From NCBI RefSeq assembly GCF_025370785.1, contig NZ_JAMXFA010000023.1, positions 9,909 to 73,908 on the forward strand: DNA of 64,000 nt, read 5' to 3'. Below are positions 27,245 to 36,059 of this stretch, one piece after another; the first letter of the stretch is position 1, and each line of letters opens with the position of its first letter. The notes beneath the pieces are model-generated. The model was not told where the DNA came from and made no database searches. It saw only the letters and a list, made by a program, of their open reading frames with translations. The position numbers were made by a program, and so were the translations under genes. This DNA is from Laspinema olomoucense D3b. Lineage in GTDB: Bacteria; Cyanobacteriota; Cyanobacteriia; Cyanobacteriales; Laspinemataceae.

Positions 27245-27823
27245 TTATAACACCAATTGAACAAGGGTGGTAGCCAAAAAGAGTTGGGGATGCTCGGGTA
27301 TCGGTTCAAATTTCCAACCTAATTTTGCCGAGTAGTCAATAATCATGGTCAGAAATCCCAGTCCTGAATCCTCATTGTTTTCTTCCATGCGTTTTATATA
27401 TAACTCTTGGGGGTCCGAGGAGAGCAGTTCCTGAATAAAGGCTTGAAAGCGATCGCCTGCTTCGAGGGTAACCGTATTCCTGGACATTAACACAATTGTC
27501 TTTTCTGGCTCTTCAATAAAATGGATTCCAAATCTCACCGGATATTCATCCGAGGGACTATGAAATTTCATGGTATTTTCTAATAGTTCATTGGCCACAT
27601 AGCTAACCGAACCCTTGTAGTCTTGTTGGCGACGCTTAGCCTGTGGGTCATCATCGTCAATGGGTAAAAAGGTAGCCAGATAATCCGCTACAAAATAAGC
27701 CGAAAGTAAATTATTTCGCCAGCGGTTTTTAATGGGGCGAGAGTTAGCGGAAAAGCCAAGATCTAAATAATCATGCCCGGGAGGTAAATCGTGAAGATAG
27801 TCTCCAAATATTATTTCCTTCAT
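27245..27823 (-). CDS. Switch-kinase-like ATP-binding protein
   Basis: A 192-residue GHKL-type ATP-binding domain with the N-box ANELLENTMKFHSP (about 77-90) and a G-box-like DSGLGFLTMIIDY (about 152-164). It is the RsbW/SpoIIAB-like partner of a switch module in the cyanobacterial form, not a membrane kinase. It would phosphorylate the STAS protein encoded next. It begins 24 bases after the phosphatase gene, so cotranscription is clear. The exact family is less certain than the operon logic. Confidence 0.8.
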   Translation of the reverse strand: MKEIIFGDYLHDLPPGHDYLDLGFSANSRPIKNRWRNNLLSAYFVADYLATFLPIDDDDPQAKRRQQDYKGSVSYVANELLENTMKFHSPSDEYPVRFGIHFIEEPEKTIVLMSRNTVTLEAGDRFQAFIQELLSSDPQELYIKRMEENNEDSGLGFLTMIIDYSAKLGWKFEPIPEHPQLFLATTLVQLVL

Positions 27824-27847
27824 GACCGTCTGAACTCCTTGTCTAAC

Positions 27848-30331
27848 CTATTTTTGTTTGATGACGACCAAAGTCATATCATCCAGCATTTTTTGACCAT
27901 CCATGTACTCTCGGACATCCGCGATCGCCGCTTGTTGAATCTCCTCGACGGATTGGTGCCAATGCTGAGTGATGATGTCACACAATTGATTCACTCCATA
28001 TCGTTGCTTTTCCCTATTCTGGGCTTCCGTAATTCCATCGGTATAAAGAACAATGCCATCTCCTGCCTTGAGTTCCACACAAACCTGACCAATAAACTCC
28101 GTAATGTCTTCATCTAACCCGATGGGTAGCCCTAAATCCATTGTATCCACCCGCTCAATGCGACCATCGGCACGGATCACCAGAATATCCTCATGTTGTC
28201 CGCTAATACTCACTTGGCCCTGATTATAGTTTAACACAGCTAAAGTGAGATTTTTATCGGTCTTCATGCGCTGGACGTTGTGATAAATCGTGCGGTTGAG
28301 GGTGTCTAAAAACATCATGGGGTCTGTTTCGCGACTCTCTTTGAGGGTGCGAACTGCGGTTTGAGTCATGACCATGAGGATCCCGCTTTCAAGTCCATGT
28401 CCCGTGACATCACCGATCGCGATCGTCCCCACCCCATCATAATTCAGCACATCATAATAGTCTCCCCCCACTTCCTCCGCGCTTTCCATAAAAGCCGCAA
28501 TTTCTAACCCCTCAAGGGCGGTTAATTCCTCGGGTTGGGGTAACAGCATTTTTTGAAGTTGTTGCGTCACTTCCAGTTCAGCACTCATCCGGATATTTTC
28601 CCCTTTGAGCTTCTCACTCTCTTGTTGAGCATAGCGCCATTCGCTAATATCAATTCCCACAGATACTGTTGCCGTCCCTTGCTGATATTTCTGCACCACC
28701 ATTAAGTAATACCGGGGCTTACCCTGAACTACCAGGCGAATTTCCTGGGATGCACAGAGGGCTGAACTGTTGAGAAACTGCTGCATAAAGTCAGCATACT
28801 CATGACTATTTTGGGCAAACCCAATTTTTCGCCCTACCATGTCTTCCGGCTCTAAATTTAAGCTATCGGCCAAATAACGGTTCACCCCAAGATAAGTTCC
28901 AGTGGAATTAACCCAAGAAATAGAACCGGGAACTGCATTTAAAACCGCCTCAAGCTGTTCTTTAGAGGCGGCTAATTCTTGTTCATGATGGGTCAGGTCC
29001 TGGTTCGCCTGTTCTAAAGCACTAAAGGAGGCTTTAAGCTGAGCGAGCATCTGGTTAAAAGAATCCGCCAGTTTTTCGAGTTCAATAATACCTCGGGCAT
29101 AAACAGGGCGATCGAGTTGGCCGTTGGCAATTTGTTCCGATGAGCGCGTCACCCGCAGAATGGGCTGTAAAATCCATTGAGCGATCGCCACCCCACAGGA
29201 AATCGAGACCGTCAGAGCCAGCAAACAGAGCACCACCGTCTGCTGAATATTTTCATGAATTTCCTCCATGAAATCCGCTTCCGGTATCCCCACTAAAATC
29301 AGCCAATCAATCCCGCGATCGTCCTGAAACGGCATCACTTGCAGAAAGTGCCTTGCGCCTTCGACGAAAAATTCCACCCCCTGGGATTGCTTAATATTCT
29401 CCAAAGACCCAAACTCAGCTATTAAGGCATTGAGGGCTGCATTTAAGCGCGGATTTTGACTTTCGGTGGCAGGCAGACGTTGAGGTTCCTCTCCATTGCG
29501 TCCCGGAATCAAAGTGGCGGTTCGCGTCGAGGTGGCAACCAGTAAACCATTGCGTTCCAGAATAAATGCCTCTCCAGTTTTGCCGATCTTGAGGCTTTCT
29601 AAAAACTGGTTAATTCCTGAGACGGGGATATCCCATAACAGCACTCCCAGGAAACGGCGATCGCGGTCATAAACCGGATACACCGCAGAAATATCCAGCC
29701 GTTGCCCGATCGCACTAGGCTCAATCCCGGTCCAAATCGGCCCGCCCGCCCTCACCGCCTGTTGATACCAAGGGCGAGTTCGGGAATCATAGTTAGGACG
29801 TTCCCGGAGCAATTCCCTCGGTTTCCCGTCATCCCCGGGAGCATAACGCTGCAAACTCCTCCCGGTTTGTTCATTGGATAACACTAGATAATGTTCTAAA
29901 GGGTTGACTCCGACAAACTCCCCCCGTTCATTAGCATAGGCGATCGTCCCCAGGTCCAAAAACTCCCGAGTTTGTTCCCAAAAATACTCCAGCAGCACGT
30001 CGGGGTCCTCTCGGTCAATTCCATTTTGGCGAAACACTTGGGCGTTTAGGTGATGCACCATAAAGGGTCGGTCTAAATAACGCTGCACCTCTTCTTGCAC
30101 ACGCTGAGCAATTTCCCCCCGCAGTTGACTAGCAAGTTCATTCACCGTTCGCTGTCCACTGCGAAATGACAGCCACCCCACCAGTCCGGTTGAGATCAAG
30201 ACGGGAATAATAAACGGAACCACCAGAACCGTGCGAAGGCGAAATTTTCCCAGGGATCCGAACCGAGGGCGAGTCAAGGGAATGGGGTTCATGGGTGGCG
30301 GGATGGGGGCGAAAGACGACTCGGTAAGCAT
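27848..30331 (-). CDS. Membrane sensor phosphatase (Cache-HAMP-PAS-PP2C/SpoIIE)
   Basis: An 827-residue receptor. Two transmembrane helices (about 33-55 and 365-385) flank a periplasmic dCache-type sensor domain containing YDSRTRPWYQQAVRAGGPIW near 180. A HAMP linker (about 385-440), a PAS domain (about 460-570) and a SpoIIE/PP2C phosphatase (about 600-825) follow, with EVGGDYYDVLNYDG, IGDVTGHGLESG and VLYTDGITEAQN. It is the first gene of the operon with the switch kinase and STAS protein. An outside signal would set phosphatase activity and thus dephosphorylate the STAS protein. The ligand cannot be read from the sequence. Confidence 0.93.
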   Translation of the reverse strand: MLTESSFAPIPPPMNPIPLTRPRFGSLGKFRLRTVLVVPFIIPVLISTGLVGWLSFRSGQRTVNELASQLRGEIAQRVQEEVQRYLDRPFMVHHLNAQVFRQNGIDREDPDVLLEYFWEQTREFLDLGTIAYANERGEFVGVNPLEHYLVLSNEQTGRSLQRYAPGDDGKPRELLRERPNYDSRTRPWYQQAVRAGGPIWTGIEPSAIGQRLDISAVYPVYDRDRRFLGVLLWDIPVSGINQFLESLKIGKTGEAFILERNGLLVATSTRTATLIPGRNGEEPQRLPATESQNPRLNAALNALIAEFGSLENIKQSQGVEFFVEGARHFLQVMPFQDDRGIDWLILVGIPEADFMEEIHENIQQTVVLCLLALTVSISCGVAIAQWILQPILRVTRSSEQIANGQLDRPVYARGIIELEKLADSFNQMLAQLKASFSALEQANQDLTHHEQELAASKEQLEAVLNAVPGSISWVNSTGTYLGVNRYLADSLNLEPEDMVGRKIGFAQNSHEYADFMQQFLNSSALCASQEIRLVVQGKPRYYLMVVQKYQQGTATVSVGIDISEWRYAQQESEKLKGENIRMSAELEVTQQLQKMLLPQPEELTALEGLEIAAFMESAEEVGGDYYDVLNYDGVGTIAIGDVTGHGLESGILMVMTQTAVRTLKESRETDPMMFLDTLNRTIYHNVQRMKTDKNLTLAVLNYNQGQVSISGQHEDILVIRADGRIERVDTMDLGLPIGLDEDITEFIGQVCVELKAGDGIVLYTDGITEAQNREKQRYGVNQLCDIITQHWHQSVEEIQQAAIADVREYMDGQKMLDDMTLVVIKQK

Positions 30332-30445
30332 GGGCCGGATTTTAAATGTAAAGGGTTTGACATTTCAAACCGATCAAGCTGTTGTTTTAACTCAGTTGTA
30401 ACGCAAAAGAACTGTAGTCGCTATTTTTTAGGGCAGACGGGGATA

Positions 30446-30527
30446 AAGACTAAAGTCGTTACTACGAACGAAAGAAACGACTTTAGTCGTTATCCGAGGT
30501 TTGTAGTAACGACTTCAGTCGTTTCTT
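30446..30527. repeat. Palindromic dispersed-repeat cluster
   Basis: An imperfect inverted repeat (about 21 bases, core AAAGTCGTTACTAC and its complement) at about 30448-30467 and 30501-30521 flanks the palindrome AACGACTTTAGTCGTT. It resembles small dispersed repeats seen between cyanobacterial genes. Confidence 0.7.
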
Positions 30528-30569
30528 CAAGAGTTAAAGTTAGAGCAACTAACCCGACTTAATCGAGGA

Positions 30570-31319
30570 TTAGGCGTGGATGGTGGAACGGCTAACGGTG
30601 GATAAGGCTTCAACTAGACTCTTCACTGCAGCGATCGCCGCGAGTTCATTATCCAGACGGTTAATCGCTGAACCAACGCCCACCCCAGCGGCCCCAGCGG
30701 CGATCGCCATCGGTGCCGTGATGGTGGAAATCCCCGAGGCGCACAGAACCGGCACAGCAACTGCCCGGGAAATGGCGGAGGCAGCAGCCAAGGTGGGTGC
30801 TGCTTTTTCGATCGCCCCTAAGATGCCAGGGTGCACAGGATTGCTGCTGGTGCCGCCTTCGGTTTGGATAATATCTGCACCGGCTTTCACCAATTCCTCA
30901 GCCAGATCCACTTGCTGATCTAACTCCAAAATATGGGGAACGGTGACAGACAGCACGATATTCGGCAGTAAGGCGCGGGTTTCCCGAGTCAGTTGCAGCA
31001 CTTCAGCAGCTTCAAAGCGCCGACCCATTGCATAGAAGGCATCAAAGTTACCAATTTCGATTAAATCTGCACCAGCTTCTACACAAGGCAGAAATTTTTC
31101 GGGTTCAACCGCAGACACACAAATGGGTAAAGTGGTCAACTGTTTGGCTAATTTGACTAAAGCCGGATCCGCAGCAATATCGAGGAAAGTCGCACCCCCG
31201 CGATCGGCGGCCCGAACCACGGTAGCAACCTTATAGGCGTCAAAGTTGGTCAATCCAGTGATAATTTTTAAGGCGCGTCCTTGTTGAAAAGCACGGTCTA
31301 AAGCAGGAATCATGGTCAT
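30570..31319 (-). CDS. ycf23: Ycf23 / DUF561 TIM-barrel protein
   Basis: A 249-residue protein of the DUF561 family, the cyanobacterial counterpart of plastid-encoded Ycf23. It starts MTMIPALDRAFQQGRALKII and contains GADIIQTEGGTS near 151-162 and the closing GAAGVGVGSAINRL. The alternating strand-helix pattern fits a TIM barrel with a phosphate-binding end (CASGIST near 195 and GVGSA near 220). The function is not established. It stands alone between repeats on both sides. Confidence 0.9.
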   Translation of the reverse strand: MTMIPALDRAFQQGRALKIITGLTNFDAYKVATVVRAADRGGATFLDIAADPALVKLAKQLTTLPICVSAVEPEKFLPCVEAGADLIEIGNFDAFYAMGRRFEAAEVLQLTRETRALLPNIVLSVTVPHILELDQQVDLAEELVKAGADIIQTEGGTSSNPVHPGILGAIEKAAPTLAAASAISRAVAVPVLCASGISTITAPMAIAAGAAGVGVGSAINRLDNELAAIAAVKSLVEALSTVSRSTIHA

Positions 31320-31515
31320 AATTCAGTTCAGTTTTGAGGCTAATTTAGCTTGATTTTGACATGGACTGGTGCAAGAAACCAGAGGGCGGGTGAGTTCACG
31401 CCAAAGCCCGCACCCTGTTCGCGTAGCGTTCCGTAAGGAAAGGGTGGGGCTATACTACCAAAGCCCGCCTGCGCGGGCTGAAGACAATAAAAACCGGCAG
31501 GCTGAAGCCCGGAGG

Positions 31516-31675
31516 CTATACGGACGAAGCCCGCCTGCGCGGGCTCAAGAGGAAAGTAGGTCTTTTAGAACGAGATTTGGTATTAAGGTTTTCCAAAAAA
31601 TAAATCATCCAAATGCAATGGTTAAGCAGCTAACAAGACTCTACTAGCCCGCGCAGGCGGGCTTCGTCCGTATAG
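31516..31675. repeat. MITE-like element with perfect 30-base inverted ends
   Basis: The 30 bases at 31516-31545 (beginning CTATACGGACGAAGCCCGCC) are the exact reverse complement of 31646-31675. The 100-base spacer has no gene. An extra copy of the AGCCCGCCTGCGCGGGCT palindrome lies at 31462-31479, and a GCGTAGCGTTCCGTAAGG-type repeat just before it. I see no target-site duplication by eye. It could be a non-autonomous element or a pair of facing repeats. Confidence 0.75.
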
Positions 31676-31727
31676 CCCCAGGCTGGACGCTGCGGGTTTT
31701 TTGGATATTTTATTTTATGGAGTTCCC

Positions 31728-32558
31728 TTAGTCTTCAACCTGATAGGAACACCAATCACTCCAACTTCCGGCGTAGAGTTTGGCGTTGGGGATGCCTGCC
31801 ATTTCCAGGGAGAGGAGATTCACGCAGGCGGTGACCCCGGACCCGCAATAGACGATAATTTCATCAGAACCGGCAATATCAGCCCAGCGTTGCACTTGGT
31901 CCTGAAGGGGTCTGACTCGGGCATTCTCGTCGGTGACTTCTTGCCAGGGATAGTTAAGTGCACCGGGAATGTGTCCGGCGATCGGGTCGATGGGTTCATG
32001 GTTGCCGAGGTAGCGATCGCGCTCTCGGGAGTCGATGAGGGCGACTTCGGGCAAGGGGGACCGGGTTTTCACCGTTTCGATATCTACCACGCGATCGCGG
32101 CGGATTTGGGGGATAAAGATACCTTCGCTGGGTCTGGGAATGGCATCGGTGAGGGGATATCCTCCAGCTTGCCACCCTTTAAATCCGCCTTCTAATATGG
32201 CAACGCGATCGTGTCCCAGATAGCGCAGTAACCACCAGAGTCTCGCAGCAAAGGCAAATCGGGAATCGTCATAAACCACGAGTAAGACATCTGGAGAGGT
32301 GACCCCGATTGCCCCTAATTTTTGGGCGAATACTTCAGGATCGGGGAGGGGATGTCGTCCCCCATGTCGTTGGACTGGGGAAGATAAATCGCGATTCAGG
32401 TGCAGATAGTGAGCACCGGGAATATGGTTATGGAGGTACTGTTGTTGTCCCAGTTCAGGATCGGCGAGGGAAAAGCGACAATCGGCGATCGCAATTTGCG
32501 GATCGTCTAGGTGTTGGAATAGCCATTCGGCAGAAACAATCGGATTCGTCTGAGTCAT
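31728..32558 (-). CDS. sseA: Two-domain rhodanese (3-mercaptopyruvate/thiosulfate sulfurtransferase)
   Basis: About 276 residues with two rhodanese repeats. The C-terminal catalytic loop YCGSGVTAC carries the active cysteine; the CGSGVT form fits 3-mercaptopyruvate preference. Other marks are HIPGAHYLHLNRDLSSP near 46-60 and GHIPGALNYPW in the second repeat. I use the inner ATG at 32558 (MTQTNPIVSAEWL), where the family usually begins; an upstream ATG at 32582 would add eight residues. It is cytoplasmic, with a role in sulfur transfer or cyanide handling. Confidence 0.92.
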   Translation of the reverse strand: MTQTNPIVSAEWLFQHLDDPQIAIADCRFSLADPELGQQQYLHNHIPGAHYLHLNRDLSSPVQRHGGRHPLPDPEVFAQKLGAIGVTSPDVLLVVYDDSRFAFAARLWWLLRYLGHDRVAILEGGFKGWQAGGYPLTDAIPRPSEGIFIPQIRRDRVVDIETVKTRSPLPEVALIDSRERDRYLGNHEPIDPIAGHIPGALNYPWQEVTDENARVRPLQDQVQRWADIAGSDEIIVYCGSGVTACVNLLSLEMAGIPNAKLYAGSWSDWCSYQVED

Positions 32559-32657
32559 GATCCGGTTTGAGGGTTGAGTCAAGTATCTAGGGTAAACCCG
32601 ATCGGTTTTGATTGGAGGGGGTGGGGGTTACTTACAAGAGGAGGTTTTTTACTTCCG

Positions 32658-32688
32658 GTCCCCTCCCCTGATTCTTGGGGAGGGGACA
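32658..32688. terminator. GC-rich hairpin in intergenic DNA
   Basis: GTCCCCTCCCC pairs with GGGGAGGGGAC around eight bases. It lies between the start of the rhodanese gene and the start of the next plus-strand gene, so it is more likely a dispersed hairpin than a true terminator. Confidence 0.35.
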
Positions 32689-32818
32689 AGAGGTGCTCTT
32701 AAGGGTAAAAAACTTACCCTGGCAAGGGGTGTTGGTTTATCCGTCCCCGTTTTGGCGGGAATTTGGTTGGGAAGGTTACTATAGCTAAATCAAAATTCAG
32801 TCTAAAGGGTAAGTAGTT

Positions 32819-33427
32819 GTGGAGACTTGGGCGCGCGATCGCACGCAATTTATCGTTGAACCCATTGCCAAGGGGATTGCAAAACTGGGCATTTCTGCCA
32901 ATACGATTACACTATTGAGTTTGTTGTTAAATATTCTGGCGGCAGGGGTAATCGCCAATAATCAACCGTTGTGGGGGGGATTGTTAATGGGATTGATCGC
33001 CATGCCTCTAGATGCGATCGATGGGACTGTCGCCCGATTACTCAATCAACAGAATGCATTTGGGGCATTTTTTGATTCTGTCTTAGACCGATTTTCCGAA
33101 GGGGCGATCTTAATTGGCATCACAATTTTATTGATCCACCGTCAAGAATATCCCTCGATTCCAATTTGTTTGTTGGCCCTGCTGGGTTCCCAGATGGTCA
33201 GTTATACTCGTGCTCGGGCGGAAGGATTGAAAATTGAGTGCAAGGTGGGGTGGTTTCCGCGACTCCCTCGGGTGATTGTGATGGCGGCGGGGTTAATTGT
33301 GGATCAGTTGCCTGTGGCGTTGTCGGTCCTGGCGATCGCCAGTTTATTGACCAGTTTACAACGGATTATCCATGTTTATCGGGTCACCCATCCGGTGGAG
33401 GATTCATCAGGAATGGGGGTTTCATAA
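32819..33427 (+). CDS. CDP-alcohol phosphatidyltransferase
   Basis: A 202-residue membrane enzyme, starting at GTG (32819), with about five or six hydrophobic helices. The family signature DG(x)2AR(x)8G(x)3D(x)3D is complete in DAIDGTVARLLNQQNAFG plus AFFDSVLDR (about 62-88). It moves a phosphatidyl group from CDP-diacylglycerol onto an alcohol phosphate. Phosphatidylglycerophosphate synthase is one option. Because inositol-phosphate synthase and a PfkB kinase lie next to it, a phosphatidylinositol-phosphate synthase role is possible; that is inference from context only. Confidence 0.88.
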   Translation: METWARDRTQFIVEPIAKGIAKLGISANTITLLSLLLNILAAGVIANNQPLWGGLLMGLIAMPLDAIDGTVARLLNQQNAFGAFFDSVLDRFSEGAILIGITILLIHRQEYPSIPICLLALLGSQMVSYTRARAEGLKIECKVGWFPRLPRVIVMAAGLIVDQLPVALSVLAIASLLTSLQRIIHVYRVTHPVEDSSGMGVS

Positions 33428-33441
33428 GATTTCAGGAAACC

Positions 33442-33472
33442 AAAGCGACAGATCAGCTAATCTGTCGCTTTG
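33442..33472. terminator. Bidirectional terminator
   Basis: AAAGCGACAGAT pairs with ATCTGTCGCTTT around six bases, between two converging genes. Confidence 0.85.
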
Positions 33473-33490
33473 TTAGTCTCCCCAATATTT

Positions 33491-34363
33491 TTAACCGGGG
33501 ATTAATTTGGGAGTTTGCCACTCCCGCAGGGGACCGAAATTTTCGAGTTTGCGAGTGGCAACTTGGGCAGCAAAACGGGCAGCAAGAGGACTGGGTTCTC
33601 CGGTTAATCGAGAATATAAATAACCAGCGATGTAGGTATCTCCGCAGCCGGTTGGATCGACGGAGGTAGTGGGTGCAAAGGCCGGAATTTGCTCCAGATT
33701 ACCGGATTGATAAACCCAAGATCCTTGAGAACCTGCGGTGATTAAGACTTCTCGAACTCCCCCTTGATTCAGGGCGATCGCTGCTGGTTCTATGGCTGTT
33801 TTTCCCGATAGCAGTTGTGCCTCTTGGATATCCACTTTCAAAATATCTACTCCAGCCAGTCCGGGTCGTTTTTCGGTCCAGTCGGTTGCCTGGACCGTTT
33901 GATGAATGACTTGCCGTAAAAATCCTTGTCCATCTAAAGAAATTAAAGCTTTGGTGGCGAAGACTGCTTGTAGAAATTCTAGCGGCATCTCCTGATTAGT
34001 GAGTGCACCTAGATGAAAGATGCGGGATTGAATTTGGTCTAAGTCTGAGGGAGTGAAAGGGGAAGCAACAGCCTGGACTTTTTGTAGGCGACTATCCAGG
34101 CGATCGCGTTGATAACTATTCTCAAACTGGGTGGTTTCGGGGCTTTCAATCCAAAAGACCGTAATGCCCCGATTTTTTAATTCTTCTAACAGATGAATCC
34201 GGTCTGGGCGAGAAGTTTTAGTTAATACCGCCACCTTTAACCCCAAGGTTTTTAAGGCAATGGCGGTATAAATTGCCGTTCCTCCGGCCATTTTTTGGAC
34301 AATTTTTCCATCAATTTTAATCCGGTCCTGGGTCACATGACCGATTACACAAACATCAAACAT
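33491..34363 (-). CDS. PfkB-family carbohydrate kinase
   Basis: A 290-residue ribokinase-type enzyme. It has the N-terminal glycine motif AGGTAIYTA (about 26-34) and the anion-hole/catalytic signature DPTGCGDTYIAGY (about 236-248) with the base Asp. The family covers ribose, fructose, adenosine and also inositol kinases. Immediately upstream on the same strand is inositol-phosphate synthase, and the gene beyond the shared terminator is a phosphatidyltransferase, so myo-inositol or another polyol is a reasonable substrate guess. The sequence does not decide it. Confidence 0.88.
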   Translation of the reverse strand: MFDVCVIGHVTQDRIKIDGKIVQKMAGGTAIYTAIALKTLGLKVAVLTKTSRPDRIHLLEELKNRGITVFWIESPETTQFENSYQRDRLDSRLQKVQAVASPFTPSDLDQIQSRIFHLGALTNQEMPLEFLQAVFATKALISLDGQGFLRQVIHQTVQATDWTEKRPGLAGVDILKVDIQEAQLLSGKTAIEPAAIALNQGGVREVLITAGSQGSWVYQSGNLEQIPAFAPTTSVDPTGCGDTYIAGYLYSRLTGEPSPLAARFAAQVATRKLENFGPLREWQTPKLIPG

Positions 34364-34429
34364 TCGACAATTTAGACAAGCTTGGGGGAAGACCGGAAAG
34401 GGAAAGATTGAGGATTAATCTAGCTGATT

Positions 34430-34473
34430 TTTTTCAAAAATTATCGCCTCACTCGTCAAGAATGAGGCGATAA
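34430..34473 (-). terminator. Terminator of the inositol-phosphate synthase gene
   Basis: TATCGCCTCA pairs with TGAGGCGATA, followed on the minus strand by a T-rich run. Confidence 0.85.
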
Positions 34474-34481
34474 AAAGTTGA

Positions 34482-35585
34482 TTAATACTCTCTAAATCCG
34501 TTAATAAACTCTTCCGTCATCCGGTAGGCATCACCATCGGGATATTGCTTGGGAGGATGCTTCATGAAATAGGAAGAGGGGGAAAACAGTACGCCCCCTT
34601 TACCGCGATCGAGAGCCAATTTGCAGCAACGAATCGCGTCGATCGCCACCCCAGCGGAGTTCGGCGAATCCTCCACAGACAGGCGCATTTCAATGTTCAT
34701 GGGCACATCTCCGAAGAGTTTACCCTCGACGCGAATAAAACAGACTTTATTATCTTTCTGCCAGGGGACGTAATCACTCGGTCCCACATGAATATCCTCA
34801 TCCTCCAGTCTAGTTTCACAAACTGACTGAACCGCTTCTGTCTTCGATTCTTTTTTAGACTTTAAGCGGGTGCGATTTAACATATTCAAGAAATCCGTAT
34901 TTCCTGCGGTATTGAGCTGATAAGTCCGTTCGATTTTGACCCCTCTTTTTTTGGCCAGGTCAGTAATCATCCGGTGAACAATCGTCGCCCCAAGCTGGGA
35001 TTTAATATCATCGCCGACGATGGGAATATTGCGAGATTCAAATTTATCCGCCCACAACTGATTGCTGGCAATAAAGACCGGAATACAATTGACAAAAGCT
35101 ACTCCCGCTTCTAGGCAGCATTCTGCATAAAAACTGGTCGCTTCTTCCGACCCCACCGGGAGATAATTTACGAGGACCTGAGCACCGGATTCTTTTAAAA
35201 TAGCAATGACATCATCTCGGGTTGGTTCGGGGGCATCGCTGGGGATGAAGGTATATTTGTCTTCATAATTGACTAAATGTTCAGAGACCCCATCTAAGAT
35301 TCTTCCCATGCTGACTTTTGTGCCAATTTCGGGAATATCTTCGCAAAAAACCGTTGTACAATTGGGTTCAGCAAAGATAGCTTGAGAGACATCTTGCCCG
35401 ACTTTTCGACGGTCGATATCGAAAGCCGCGACTACATCGATATCGTTCGGTTTATAACCGCCAATATCCCAATGCATTAACCCGATCGCTTCTTCAGAAG
35501 TCTTATCTTTATAAAAGTAAATTCCCTGTACCAAGGAGCTAGCACAGTTACCAACGCCTACGATCGCTAGTTTAATTTTTTCCAC
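34482..35585 (-). CDS. ino1: Inositol-3-phosphate synthase (MIPS, prokaryotic type)
   Basis: About 367 residues. It makes inositol phosphate from glucose-6-phosphate using NAD. The NAD site is IKLAIVGVGNCASSLVQG at the start. Conserved family segments are GDDIKSQLGATIVHR (about 194-208), LNTAGNTDFLNM and SVEDSPNSAGVAIDAIR near 308-324. The short form without eukaryotic extensions matches actinobacterial and cyanobacterial enzymes. I choose GTG at 35585, preceded by GGGGAC, because the fold starts there; ATG at 35636 would add 17 unsupported residues. The product could feed inositol lipids or solutes. Confidence 0.93.
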   Translation of the reverse strand: MEKIKLAIVGVGNCASSLVQGIYFYKDKTSEEAIGLMHWDIGGYKPNDIDVVAAFDIDRRKVGQDVSQAIFAEPNCTTVFCEDIPEIGTKVSMGRILDGVSEHLVNYEDKYTFIPSDAPEPTRDDVIAILKESGAQVLVNYLPVGSEEATSFYAECCLEAGVAFVNCIPVFIASNQLWADKFESRNIPIVGDDIKSQLGATIVHRMITDLAKKRGVKIERTYQLNTAGNTDFLNMLNRTRLKSKKESKTEAVQSVCETRLEDEDIHVGPSDYVPWQKDNKVCFIRVEGKLFGDVPMNIEMRLSVEDSPNSAGVAIDAIRCCKLALDRGKGGVLFSPSSYFMKHPPKQYPDGDAYRMTEEFINGFREY

Positions 35586-36059
35586 AATCAGTCCCCGTCT
35601 CGCGTACTTGCATTTGTCGAAATTGTCAACGTTCACAATAACATAACTAACGGAGGGAAAATCAGGGGGTTAACCGGGCTGCCTCCGAAGTAGTCCACTC
35701 CAACCTGTTTTGTCTTGATCAGGGTCAGCCAAGTCCCGGTTGAGTAGACCGGATCCACAACCCTAGATACTCACAGAATAGCCTTTTGCTATTTCCTGAA
35801 TATTTTAGAGTATTTATGCAAGGATTGTGACCGACAAAATGATTCCATACCCTTTGCCCTAACCGATTGATGCCCTGAAATTTTACAACAACCCCGATGG
35901 GAGCCCCCCAGGGCGGGCGATCGCCTCAACTGCCCCCTTCTCACCCCCAAAACACCCGGGCTGCAAAAAAGCCTATTGCCCGAAGTTTACCCAAACACCC
36001 ATACTAAAGACAGCGGTGCTTGTCACCCAATTGCGGCTTTGTAATGGTTCTACAATTCT
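35586..36059. other. Divergent promoter region between ino1 and hisC
   Basis: About 470 bases between divergent genes, holding promoters for both. HIP1 and HIP1-like sites occur. I see no gene, clear repeat or riboswitch. Confidence 0.45.
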
